From the NCBI GenBank assembly GCA_946811695.1, contig OX328123.1, forward strand, positions 36,569,660 to 36,633,659: DNA of 64,000 bases. The letters are read 5' to 3'. Below are positions 44,467 to 53,691 of this stretch, one piece after another. The stretch comes from Gonocerus acuteangulatus (taxonomy: Eukaryota; Arthropoda; Insecta; Hemiptera; Coreidae). A program made the translations under genes and the position numbers. Within the stretch, counting starts at the first letter, position 1. Each line of letters starts with the position of its first letter. The notes beneath the pieces were generated by a model. It did not search any database and was not told the DNA's origin. It worked only from the letters and a program-made list of their open reading frames with translations.

Positions 44467-45159
44467 TATTATTAAATTTAAAAACAGATGTTATATTCAA
44501 TAGAATGAAGAAAGTTGTGTTTATTTTCAAGAATATATTTCCTTAATATAGCATGGCGCTGCGGGTATAGAACCAACTGAAGATGGAGTTTAATAAGCCT
44601 GGTAAGCTGAGAACTGATGGAAGTCTTTTTTTATGCGTTCCTAGAATACGGCTAGAATATTAGTTCAAAATTGTATTAGTAGACTTTTATTTTGGTGTCC
44701 ATTCAGTTTCTAGAGTTCCTTCATTTATGATCATATCTATAGACAAAAACCTTATTTTATATTTATTTTATAATTCCGTGGCAACTTTGAATTTACTGCG
44801 AAATTTTAAACTAGAAAAAATGCCTATTTATCTTTCTTTTTAATTGTATAAAACACAACAACAACAACTTTTCTTTTGTTATTAATAAAAATGTATTTTT
44901 GTTTCTGTTTGAACAGATGCTGAAATCAACTGTCGTCGGCTTTATGAATACGGCTATCATGAAAACAAAAACAAAAAAGAAAAATGTATTTCTAGACCTA
45001 CTTGTTCAAAATTGTTCATAAGTACATTGTACCTAATAATACTTGTAAATATCTACTTGTTAAGAAGTGTATGTGTAAATTACACCTAAATAAAGTCTCA
45101 TTATTATTACTCTGAATTTACCTTTATTCTTTTTTATCCACATAATAATGGATGGGGTC
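44467..45159. other. No gene seen
   Basis: AT-rich sequence with AATAAA-type motifs near 45090 and no recognisable repeat boundary. Confidence 0.4.
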
Positions 45160-45480
45160 AATGTAACCCATCCATAAAGGATGCTAGCAGCCTATAGGGG
45201 TAGGATACAGGAAGCAAACATCAGGATGCTTGCAGCCTATATGGGTAGGCTGCTAGAAGCCAGTATCAGAGTGCCAGCAATCTAAAGTCTAGGGGTACGC
45301 ACTTGAAAGTAGAGTGCTACCACTCAATTGTTGGATGCTAGCTTTGGGTGTGAAACTCTACTATAGGATGCAGAATTAGGATTTCAGCACTCTATTATAA
45401 AGTGCCGGCACTCTAACTAGTGGAATCCTATTTTAGACTAAAATGTCCTATTTCAAAATACCGGCACTGAGTCACAGTTT
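45160..45480. repeat. Degenerate minisatellite
   Basis: Diverged units of about 25-35 bp are built on GGATGCTAGCAGCCTATAGG. Variants are AGAGTGCCAGCAATCTA, AAGTGCCGGCACTCTA and AATACCGGCACTGAG. Several units are locally palindromic (TGCCGGCA). It ends at the truncated transposase at 45481. Confidence 0.65.
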
Positions 45481-46205
45481 TCAGGCTGCCGGCAGGCTGT
45501 TTTTTTTTTCTCCGTGTGTGGGTAGAGTATTTGTCAAATAATTACAAAAAACTTCTCCCGTAAGTCTCTCTTGAAAGAAATGAGGGCCAATTATGTATTG
45601 TCCGAAAATCCTGCAACATACATTTACCGAGAACCTATGCTGGTGATCAACCTCCGTCAACCAGTGAGGATTTTCTTCCGCCCAGTAATGACTATTGTGT
45701 TTATTAATGCTTCCATCCCTGCAGAATGTGGATTCGTCAGTCCATAGAATATGTCTGTAAAAATTCCTATTTTCTGCTAAGGCTTGTTGCATCCAATGGC
45801 AGAAGCGTAATCTCTTATTGCAATCCTCAGGTAATAGTTTTTGTACGGGTTCATTTGGAATGGAAACATTTTATTTTGTTTTGCAATCCTTCCCACTGAG
45901 GACTTACTCATATCTGAGTCCCTAGCAATGTCCCTGCAGCTGACATGGGGATTAACTGCCATTGCTGTAAGGACATTTATTGTGTTCTCTTCGGTCATCG
46001 CAGGTCTTGGCATTTTCCTTGCACAAATTAATGAACCTGCTGTTCTTAATTTTTGCTGAAGTCTCGGGAAGAGCTTTCTTGAAGGGTGTGGTCTATTGGG
46101 AAATCGCTGAGCGTAAAGACGTGCTGCGGCGCTGGAATTCCTCCGACATTCCCCAAAAATTAGGAGCATGTCTACATAAAAATCGAAAGCCGGCATATTT
46201 AAGAA
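45481..46205 (-). pseudogene. Tc1/mariner-related transposase, frameshifted and 3'-truncated
   Basis: The minus strand begins MPAFDFYVDMLLIFGECRRN near 46195, the DUF4817-type N-terminus. The HTH region follows (TAMAVNPHVSCRDIARDSDM, SKSSVGRIAKQ). A one-base shift near 45795 leads into MQQALAENRNFYRHILWTDE and CRDGSINKHNSHYWAEENPH, where WTDE carries the first catalytic Asp region, then GQYIIGPHFF. The frame stops at 45481, so the second and third catalytic residues are absent. No TIRs found. Confidence 0.75.
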
Positions 46206-46250
46206 GAAGAAGGTACGTTCTATAACTGAATGGTCAACTGATACTAGCAA

Positions 46251-46774
46251 CTAATTTTTAAGTCCAATTTCTTATCAATGCCACATTACACCAAATAATC
46301 TCAATTCCATTGTAACAGCAAACAGCCTCTTTCAACTAAGTAAATTAACAATGAGGATTAGGAGCAGAAGTAAATCCTCACATATGTTTTCATCCTTTTC
46401 TTTCTTATCATTATTACTCAAGAATTAATACAGAAAAATCATCCCAGTGAATAAGTGTTTAACTCGAATTTCCTTCATTAGCAGTGGTCTTCTTTGAAAA
46501 TTAATGAAAAATCTGGTTTTCATAGTCTACCGAAGAAATATGGCAAAAAGAATAAGTAAAAAATCTGGTACATGCAACACACAACTTTCAATTACCACCT
46601 TAGTCGGAGTAGGTTAAATTATTTTTAGCAATTAATATCCATGTTTTTCAACCCATCTCATCAATCGACCCAACATATGTTTTCATTCATAATATCCCGT
46701 TAAATATTCAATCTACAACTTTGATCTTGGTATCATCTGAAAGGAAAATTAATAGGCTACAACGTTTGTATAGA
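46251..46774. other. Left flank of the Polinton, no gene
   Basis: AT-rich DNA, not obviously repetitive, that ends in the target hexamer GGTGTT (46775-46780). Confidence 0.5.
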
Positions 46775-46780
46775 GGTGTT
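46775..46780 (+). repeat. Left target-site duplication GGTGTT
   Basis: Identical to 63269-63274. Six bp is the duplication length made by Polinton/Maverick integrases. Confidence 0.9.
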
Positions 46781-47358
46781 AGTAGTATAATAATAGGGTT
46801 TCTGGCGCACTTCCAAAATTCCCTCATTTCCCCGAAAAATGCACTCGCCAGGTTTTTAACGATTTTTCCCCAAACATCAAAAATTTAAAAAATATATATA
46901 TAAAAAATGGGTTATCCCCAAAAAGTAAAAATATTATACAATTAATTTAATCACTTTCATTTTTCTCGGATTGAAGGGTTTTAGACATCTTTGTTTTCTT
47001 GAAAGTTAATAATATGCATTGACTTACCACCACTTATATCTTTTAAACCATCGTAAACAAAAAATAGTTTTTGTGAATTTAATTGTTGAATATCTTTTTT
47101 ATTTAATTTATCAGTAAATCTATCTGGTAGATAAACTCGAAATTTATCTTCTTTATGTTTTAAAGTAACAACTATTCGTTTTCCATATTTTGTTGAAATT
47201 TCTTTAAATTCTTTAATTGGATAAGATTGACCACATTTCAAATCTGATAGTTTCTTTATTGGAATATTTTGACATTGACCAACTAGCTGAATCTTTTTCA
47301 ATGCTTCCATTTATTACGAATAAAATTTATCAAATAAAATTAATCAATTTTATAAAAC
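46781..47358 (+). repeat. Polinton left terminal inverted repeat
   Basis: 578 bp, matched in reverse by 59997-60447 plus 63146-63268. It contains the complete small ORF on minus. The inner edge at 47358 coincides with the start of the ATPase fragment. Confidence 0.9.
46981..47310 (-). CDS. TIR-encoded small protein, left copy
   Basis: The predicted protein has 109 residues and starts MEALKKIQLVGQCQNIPI just inside the TIR inner edge. It shows a compact alpha/beta-like pattern with STKYGKRIVVTL, FRVYLPDRFTDKL and KLFFVYDGLKDISGG, and no membrane segment. Similar short proteins occur in insect Polinton regions. An OB-fold or nucleic-acid-binding role is only a guess. Because it lies wholly in the TIR it is present twice. 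This copy is open to the natural stop, unlike the right copy. It is transcribed toward the left terminus. Confidence 0.7.
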   Translation of the reverse strand: MEALKKIQLVGQCQNIPIKKLSDLKCGQSYPIKEFKEISTKYGKRIVVTLKHKEDKFRVYLPDRFTDKLNKKDIQQLNSQKLFFVYDGLKDISGGKSMHIINFQENKDV

Positions 47359-47655
47359 ATTTCAGTTCGACACAAAAACATTTCATGTTTCTATCTAAAT
47401 CAATGTTATTCTAGATTAGATAGGCAATTTATAAGGAATAATGTAAATTTTTTATGTGTTTTTAAACAATCAGATCATTACATGGATTTATTATTTAAAG
47501 ATTTTACTGGAACTGATTTTGTGACAAAACAAAAATTGAAGGAATTTTGTAATGATTGTTGGAATCATGATTTCGGATTTATATCTATAAACTTAAATAA
47601 AAAGAAGAGTAACGGTAAGTATATGTTTAAATTTGAGAAGATTTTAGGACATTAA
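47359..47655 (+). pseudogene. Packaging ATPase (FtsK/HerA-type), C-terminal fragment
   Basis: The frame is open from the TIR edge with no ATG. RHKNISCFYLNQ and then LDRQFIRNNVNFLCVFKQSD give the region after Walker B (the sensor-like Q/N block) of adenovirus/poxvirus A32-type genome-packaging ATPases. FCNDCWNHDFGFISINLNK gives the family's C-terminal end, and a natural TAA follows at 47653. Walker A and B are missing. The protein begins exactly where the TIR ends, which points to a deletion joining TIR and ATPase. These ATPases pump viral DNA into capsids. Confidence 0.75.
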
Positions 47656-47665
47656 TCACTAGACC

Positions 47666-47745
47666 ACTTTAACTTACTTTAACTCACTTTAACTCACTTT
47701 AACTTACTTTAATTGACTTTAACTGACTTTAACTCACTTTAACTT
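47666..47745 (+). repeat. Eight-copy 10-bp tandem repeat
   Basis: Units of ACTTTAACTN (N = T, C or G; one unit ACTTTAATTG) repeat about eight times between the ATPase stop and the next ATG (47761). The 10-bp period matches one DNA turn. The position suggests a promoter or protein-binding array; function is inferred. Confidence 0.85.
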
Positions 47746-47760
47746 TTTTGAACTTTATAA

Positions 47761-49218
47761 ATGGAGAGTAATATTTCATTTGAAAAAGCGAAAGAAATTA
47801 AAAAAATAGAAAACGATTTAATTTAAAAATGCACGACAGCAAAGAATAATCGAAGAAAATTCTGAAACTAAAGAATATGCTCCGATAACTGGGGCTATTG
47901 AAAAACTTAGTGAAACTATGGCTCATGTAGATGAAGGAATTCAACATGTATTGGAGCAAAATAAAACTTTAATTACAGATGTTGTTCCATTTACTAAAAG
48001 TATCGCAGAAATGGAAATCCTACCGTCTTCTGAGTCATCGTTTGATGAGGATATGTATACTCCAGCGGGGAAAAGCACGCCATTTCCAAAGAAAGTAAAA
48101 TTTGTTCCAATGGAAAAAGTTACAGAAGATTCATCAGAGACAGAATTAAGTGAAGATTAAATGAATCAAAAAGTTCTAGAAAATCAGATTCTTCATCATC
48201 TAATATTAGTCAAATTATAGGTCCTATTGGAGCAACATATTTACCAAAACTAACTGATAGACATTATGGAATTACTTATGATGAAAAACAATCATTTTTT
48301 AAAATCGGAAAGAATAAAGTTGATATAGATGGAAATGATTTAATTATTGCTGGGAAAAAATATATTGGAACAAAAGGATTGTGGGTTTTATTAACACAAA
48401 ATTATGAACACTTATTCAATAAAGAAGGTAAAGAATTATATTCGCCAGAAGAATTTAATACGTATAAAGAAATTCTAATTAATAGTAGGGCTTTATATGA
48501 AAAAAATAACTCATCAACAAAGAGACCAAAAGTTCCGCAATCAAAAAAATATAAATATTTATTAAAACCGGTATATGAAGAAATGAAATCTTCTGTTATA
48601 GGAAAAGGAATTATAAATTATAATCAACATTCAGTTTCCTATATAAATAATTTAAATGAACTAATTTCAAGATTGAATTTGATATTCGCATCTGAATTAG
48701 CAGGAGATAATAATTTCCATAATGAAAAGGTTGGAATAATTAGATTTTTGACAAATCTTTTAGAAAAAAATATCGATGATAAAAAAGGAACTGAATATCT
48801 CATAAGAATCGTTAATGCTCTTCCACATAAGATAATTAAAGATGAAACTATCGGATCTGGATTATTTAACAAAATTTTAAATAATATACCAATGCCTGAA
48901 ATGCATCTTCCAGGTGGCTACAATTATTGTGGGCCTTTTACAAAATTAGATGAAAGATTGGCTAGAGGTGATCAACCGATTAATAAATTAGATGCATCTT
49001 GTCAAGATCATGATATACATTATAGAGATCATGAAGGAGTTCCAGAAAGACATATCGCAGATAAAATTTTAGAAAGCAAAGCATGGGAAAGAGTAATTTC
49101 AAAAGATGCAGGTTTAAAAGAAAGAGCAGATGCTTTATTTGTTACAAATGCAATGAAAATTAAAAGAAAATTAGGAATGGGTTTAGGTGAAAATAATGAA
49201 TATGACATATTTCAGTAA
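47761..49218 (+). pseudogene. Virion-type protein with parvovirus-like phospholipase A2 domain (frameshifted)
   Basis: Three reading segments lie in order: 47761-47826, about 47822-48160 and 48160-49218. They are joined only by two one-base shifts, near 47820 (A/T run) and near 48158. The N-terminal part is acidic and Ser-rich. The middle (IIGPIGATYLPKLTDRHYG, NDLIIAGKKYIGTKGLWVLL) is a block conserved in insect Polinton proteins. The last 100 residues hold the PLA2 domain: Ca-loop YCGPF at about 49 kb and catalytic HD in DASCQDHDIHY, with the family's R..AD..L helix. In parvoviruses this domain opens endosomal membranes; a similar entry role here is inferred. The usual YCGPG glycine is F here. 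Confidence 0.85.
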
Positions 49219-49255
49219 TATATCATTTTTTATCTTAATAAATACAGAAAAAATC

Positions 49256-49715
49256 ATGACTTCTTATAAACCATATAAAATTTCACTTACAGATAATCAA
49301 AAATCTAAAATTGCTAATGCTATAAAAAAGAAAACGAGTGTAATAATTCAAACAACAAAAGGTACATATAAAATTTTACTAACTCAAAGACAAATTATTA
49401 ATATTGAGAAAAACTCAAAAGATGGAAAGAATGTAAGAATCACTTTGACTTACAAACAGTTGAAAGAAAATCATAAAGATGGCGGAATACTCCCATTAAT
49501 ATTTGCGGGAATTGATGCTCTAAGCGCATTACTAGGTGGGAGGGGCAGCTGTGGCAAATTCTATCATTGATGCAAAACATAAAAAAGCTGAAGAAGCAGA
49601 AATAAAACGTCATAATATTGAAATGGAAAAAATAGCAAACAAAACTAAAAATATAACTATAGGATCCGGATTTAAAAGTTCTAAATTAAAAAAAAAAAAA
49701 AAAAATTCCATTAAC
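49256..49715 (+). pseudogene. pX-like DNA-condensing core protein (frameshifted)
   Basis: Start chosen at MTSYKPYKISLTDNQKSKIA; an upstream in-frame ATG at 49187 overlaps the PLA2 gene and is less likely. The N-terminal ~90 residues have two repeated ITLT/ILLT-type blocks. The hydrophobic GGILPLIFAGIDALSALLGG follows; this GG..LPL motif marks adenovirus pX-like core proteins in adintoviruses and Polintons. In the G run at about 49536-49546 the frame shifts. The second frame continues AAVANSIIDAKHKKAEEAEI and ends lysine-rich next to an A run (49687-49704). The real end probably joins the protease precursor. Confidence 0.75.
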
Positions 49716-50131
49716 TAATTTTGATATTGAAGAAAACCGCTAAGAAACTAAATATTAAATATTTTAGAGGAACTTTTATGAGAGATGAACTTCCAAAGGA
49801 TCCTAGAAATATCGAATGTGGAATTGTAAATATAGATAATTCATTTGGTAATGGGGCACACTGGGTAGCATATTATAAAAATGGAAATAGAAAGTATTAT
49901 TTTAATTCTTATGGAGTTCTTCAACCATCCAAAGAACTAGTTGAATATTTAGGAAAAGATAATTTAATATATAATGAAGATCGACTTCAGCATATGAATG
50001 ATCCCCCAATTTTTGGGCATTTATGTTTATTAGTTCTTAAAATGTTTTCAGCGTCAGCAAAGCAGAACTTTAATAAAATTTTGAACATAATAAATAGACA
50101 GAAATGGAAACTAATTCAAGAGCTTTTTTAA
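49706..50131 (+). pseudogene. Adenain-like cysteine protease (inactive)
   Basis: The N-terminal PLTNFDIEEN in one frame shifts near 49735 into LNIKYFRGTFMRDELP and ECGIVNIDNSFG. Then comes the catalytic-His block GNGAHWVAYYKN, followed by YYFNSYG, where the usual Asp is Asn. Near residue 105 PPIFGHLCLLVLKM aligns with the CGHLC nucleophile motif but has Phe at the cysteine position. Two of the three catalytic residues are therefore altered. The protease of relatives matures virion proteins. There is no ATG in the main frame (it opens at TTG), so translation needed the upstream frame. The 3' end overlaps the next gene by 28 bp. Confidence 0.8.
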
Positions 50132-50730
50132 AATTTGATGTTTTAGGAAATCAAATTATTTTCCCAGAATCTAATACTATTGATAAAACAGAAATAAAAA
50201 ACGATATTGTAAATGAACTTTCAAATTTTTTCAGAACAGAAATCTCAACATTCCGAGCGAAAATAGAAGATGATGAAAATAAAATAAAGAATAAATTAAA
50301 TAATAAACTAATGAAGAATGAATTAAAAGCAAAAGTTGCTGAAAGCATTAGTTCATCGTTTACAATTACTAAAAGTTATATTGGTTTTAATAAAAAAAGA
50401 CTTGTTAGTGTTTCAGAAGGAAAAGATAATAATAATGTTGTGATTTTGAAGCAAGCAAAAAAGATGGTAGAAAATGCAATTAATGAAAATAAAAGAGATA
50501 AAAGAACAACCGATACAAAAGAATTTGAAGAGATCATTAAAGAGAGATTTGAAGAATATAAAGCATTATTAAGTGAACAAATATCGAAGGATTGGACTAA
50601 TATATTAGGAAAACTGGAAGAATATAAAAGAGAAATTGATGAAAAAGTAGATACATTAAGAAAAGAATTAAACACTAAAATAGACGAACTGCGAAGAGAA
50701 CTCAAATATATTGCTTTACCTTCTGAATAA
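50104..50730 (+). CDS. Coiled-coil protein of unknown function
   Basis: 208 residues, uninterrupted. The start METNSRAFLKFDVLGNQIIF overlaps the protease end, the compact spacing seen between genes of such elements. It is very rich in Lys, Glu and Asn. Residues about 30-85 and 125-205 are strongly heptad-like (for example EEYKREIDEKVDTLRKELNT), so it is probably a long coiled coil. No signal peptide or membrane segment. I do not recognise a family. By position between protease and zinc-ribbon genes it could be a virion or scaffold protein, but that is inference. Confidence 0.75.
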   Translation: METNSRAFLKFDVLGNQIIFPESNTIDKTEIKNDIVNELSNFFRTEISTFRAKIEDDENKIKNKLNNKLMKNELKAKVAESISSSFTITKSYIGFNKKRLVSVSEGKDNNNVVILKQAKKMVENAINENKRDKRTTDTKEFEEIIKERFEEYKALLSEQISKDWTNILGKLEEYKREIDEKVDTLRKELNTKIDELRRELKYIALPSE

Positions 50731-50758
50731 TAAACTAATATATTTTTATATATAATAA

Positions 50759-50914
50759 ATGGTACTTGTATATTGTGTAAAGTGTAAGAGAAAAACAGAA
50801 ACGAAGGATATGATTGAAGAAATTTCTAAAAATGGAAAACTTATGGGTAAAGGAATTTGTAAAGATTGTGGAAGTAAGAAGAATACTTTTATAGGACAAA
50901 AAATGAAAAAATAA
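50759..50914 (+). CDS. Small zinc-ribbon protein (DUF5679-like)
   Basis: 51 residues. MVLVYCVKCKRKTE gives the first CxxC and GKGICKDCGSKKNTF the second; the spacing and KGxCxxCG pattern match the DUF5679 zinc ribbon found in many dsDNA viruses and Polinton relatives. Function is unknown in those families. The frame is intact and starts 28 bp after the coiled-coil gene. Confidence 0.75.
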   Translation: MVLVYCVKCKRKTETKDMIEEISKNGKLMGKGICKDCGSKKNTFIGQKMKK

Positions 50915-50942
50915 ATGTAAACGAAGGAATAATCGAAGAAAT

Positions 50943-51251
50943 TCATAAACCGGTTGCTTGAGGTAATTTCGATTTCATAATCAAAGAATACAAACCTAAT
51001 TCATTAATAAAAACAGTTTGCTCGTCAGTATTTTGGGAGTCGCGTTTTACGACTCCTGGAAAATCCTTATATCTCATTCTAAAATCATCATCTACATGCT
51101 TAATTATAGCATCTCTAAGATTTTTATATTCTAATAATCTAGCAACATCTTTAGCTTTAAACCATGGATCATTATTTTTATCTAGAATTATAAATATTTC
51201 TTTATTATTATAGTTAAGTTTGTTGTTCAGAATATTTAGCATGCGCTCCAT
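50943..51251 (-). CDS. BRO-N domain protein
   Basis: 102 residues on the opposite strand to its neighbours. WFKAKDVARLLEYKNLRDAI and IKHVDDD, then FINELGLYSLIMKSKLPQA, are the hallmark of the BRO-N DNA-binding domain of baculovirus, entomopoxvirus and phage proteins. It stops right after the KLPQA block where family members usually continue (EF..WV..EVLPSIR), so it may be a minimal domain or 3'-truncated. The start is 40 bp from the divergently transcribed small ORF at 51325, which makes a shared promoter region likely. Confidence 0.85.
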   Translation of the reverse strand: MERMLNILNNKLNYNNKEIFIILDKNNDPWFKAKDVARLLEYKNLRDAIIKHVDDDFRMRYKDFPGVVKRDSQNTDEQTVFINELGLYSLIMKSKLPQATGL

Positions 51252-51324
51252 TTATTTTTAAAATTTGTTATTAATATAAAAGTAACATGAAATCTTTATG
51301 GAAATGTTTTTAAAAAAAATATAA

Positions 51325-51468
51325 ATGAAGAAGGTAAGATTTAATGATCTTGTAACTATTCGTGAAATACCTTATGAATGTAGAATTAATTTTGATCAAT
51401 TTGATAAAGAGAGATTTAAAATGAGAATAATTAAATTTGAAAAGATATTTAAAAAAAAAACTTTTTAA
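51325..51468 (+). CDS. Small basic protein, unknown
   Basis: 47 residues: MKKVRFNDLVTIREIPY and a lysine-rich end. VRFND resembles a short RVxF-type docking motif, but with such a short protein this is only suggestive. It lies 7 bp before the next ATG, a compact spacing that supports a real gene. Divergent from the BRO-N gene. Confidence 0.5.
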   Translation: MKKVRFNDLVTIREIPYECRINFDQFDKERFKMRIIKFEKIFKKKTF

Positions 51469-51475
51469 CTAATAA

Positions 51476-51961
51476 ATGGAAGAATTTGAATCACCTTACG
51501 AAGACGTTTTAGAAAATTCAGATACAGAAGGAACCGTTATAGATGAAAATTTAGATCATAAACAAGTGGAAATGTGTAGTATATGTGCAAGGTATAGTGT
51601 ATTAAATAATAATTGTTATAATTGTATACCACAAAAAATAAATCCTCATAACAATTATAAATATAGAGGGAGATATTTTCATAAGCATATATTACAGTTA
51701 ATAGATGATTATGAAGACATAATTAAAATTGAAGATTTATTTGAAGTTTTTAATGAAAATTATAAAGGAAAAGCTTTACCATATAAATTTTTTATAGCAA
51801 AGATAGCAGATTTATTAGAAATTAAACATAATATTCCTATACGTAACTCAGAAAGAAGTAAAATATTGTGGAATGAATTTTTAGAGATGAAACCATTAGA
51901 GCTTATTGAAAAGGAAAAACAATTTAGAGAATATATTTTGAATCAATTTAGAAGCATGTAA
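51476..51961 (+). CDS. Protein with a CxxC zinc motif, unknown
   Basis: 161 residues. Acidic N-terminus (MEEFESPYEDVLENSD), then MCSICARYSVLNNNCYNCI, a four-cysteine C-x2-C-x8-C-x2-C zinc site. A helical C-terminal half rich in Lys and Glu follows. Intact frame. No family is recognised. Its location among early-type genes next to polB suggests a regulatory or replication role, which is inferred. Confidence 0.65.
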   Translation: MEEFESPYEDVLENSDTEGTVIDENLDHKQVEMCSICARYSVLNNNCYNCIPQKINPHNNYKYRGRYFHKHILQLIDDYEDIIKIEDLFEVFNENYKGKALPYKFFIAKIADLLEIKHNIPIRNSERSKILWNEFLEMKPLELIEKEKQFREYILNQFRSM

Positions 51962-51984
51962 TATTTATATTTTTTTAGAAGTAA

Positions 51985-52203
51985 ATGGAATATAAAAAAT
52001 TATGTAGTAAATGAAAAAAAGAAGATAGAAAAAATAGAAGTTGGTGTGGAAGTTGTTATAAACAATATCAACATCAATATTATATTTCAACTAAACATAA
52101 AAAATATGAAAAAATTAAATGTGAATGTGGTAAAAAAGTTTGTAAAACTTATTTATCTAAACATAAACTTACTCCCATACATAATAAAAACATTAAAATG
52201 TGA
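51985..52203 (+). pseudogene. Small zinc-finger protein with in-frame TGA
   Basis: ATG at 51985 opens MEYKKLCSK, then TGA at 52012-52014. The same frame continues NRSWCGSCYKQYQHQYY, then KCECGKKVCKTYLSKHKLTP and IHNK to a TGA at 52201. Cys pairs and the C-x-C...H-x4-H block suggest one CxxC site plus one C2H2-like finger. A single nonsense change appears to have killed it. Confidence 0.6.
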
Positions 52204-52275
52204 GATATTTTCAATATTTTTTAAAAACTCATCTTTTAAAAAAGCATTGATAAATTATAAATTTATTTCTAATAA

Positions 52276-53691
52276 ATGGAGACTCAACTGAGAAACCAAA
52301 CTCTTAAACAACTTTGAGATTATTGCAAATCTCAAACTATTAATGGATATTCTAAGAAGAAAAAAGATGATCTTATAAATTATATTCTTGATGAAATAGA
52401 GAAAAAGAAATTTATAAAAGAATTCAACTTTGATCCTAGTTTGTTTTCTAAGACAAAACCTTCTAGAGACTTTAATTTACAGACTATGAAGCAATTGCGA
52501 GAATATTGTAAATCACATAATATTAAAGGATATTGGAAATTTAATAAGAAAGCTGATCTGATAAATTATATTACTAATGAGGCAGAAAGAAAGAAAATGA
52601 GAAAAATATTAATAAATCAATCCAAAAAAAGATCAATAAATGAATTCGATTTTCATACTAGTTTGTTTTCTAAACCTAAAGATTCTAGAGAAAAACAAAT
52701 CAAATGTGATGAATGCAATAAATATTATAAAGTATCGTATACAAAGAATCATATCGAATCATCAGTTTACAAAAATGCATTATTTAAAGATAAAGAGATA
52801 CAAGAAATTGAAACAGCTTATGATTTGCGATTAAAAACATATCTGATTAAGAATACAAAGGATTTCATACTTCCAATAGAATTTTTAGAAGATAAAAGAA
52901 ATACAGTAATCAATAAAATATCAGAAGTTTCAAGAAAAATGGACTTGAAAGTTAATCTTAAATTCTTCCTTACCTTTCGAAGAGAAAAAGAATTTCAAGA
53001 TTTTGCATTCAAAACACAAAATGAAATCATATTACAATCTTCAGATCTAAATACATTTTATGATAATGCTATTCGGAAATTGATTAAAGAAATAGATGAG
53101 TTTATGGATAAAGGATCAGGATGGGCACTTGCAGGTATTGATAATTTAGAACTAAGGATTAATAAATATAGTCCATTAAGAGATTCTTCATATATTGATT
53201 TACCAGAAAAAATAAAAGCAAAACAAGCAATTATTAATGTGAAAAATAATGATAATAAGTGTTTTATGTGGTCTATTTTATCAGCAATTTATCCAGTAGA
53301 TACAAATCCTCAAAGAGTTGCAAAATATGAAATGTTTAAAAATGAATTAAATTTTGATGGAATAAACTTCCCAGTTTCCTTTACAGATATAAATAAATTT
53401 GAAAAACTAAACAATATATCTATAAATGTTTATGGATATGAAGAATCTGTTCATCCTCTAAGAATTACTAAAAACAAATTAGATAAACATGTAAATTTAT
53501 TTTATATTAAGAATGAACAAAATGATCATTATTGTTGGATTAAAGATCTTTCTCGATTAGTCAAAGCACAAGTAATAAATATGAAAGTAAAAATTTATCC
53601 ATGTGAAAGATGTTTAACATATTTTTATTTATCTGAAAAATTAGAGAAACATGAACTTGATTGTAAAAATAAAAAAACTGTAAAAATTTAA
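52276..53691 (+). pseudogene. PolB N-terminal part with two SAP-like repeats
   Basis: ATG at 52276; TGA at 52315-52317 interrupts the first SAP-like repeat. From 52441 the frame is open for 416 codons. Besides the second repeat it has CDECNKYY and CERCLTYFYLSEKLEKHELD (a C2H2-like zinc finger at the end). A central region contains CFMWSILSAIYP and ISINVYGYE, a block regularly found ahead of the exonuclease domain in insect Polinton polymerases. SAP motifs bind DNA, so this part may tether the polymerase. TAA at 53689 directly precedes ATG 53692 in the same frame. Confidence 0.8.

Noticed and set aside
45841..46225. Plus-strand frames of 72 and 81 codons
   Set aside because: Shadows of the minus-strand transposase relic.
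47666..47745. CRISPR array
   Set aside because: Units of 10 bp without spacers; a plain tandem repeat in a eukaryotic element.
50151..50705. Ser/Phe-rich minus-strand frames
   Set aside because: Antisense of the coiled-coil gene; low-complexity composition follows from its Lys/Glu codons.
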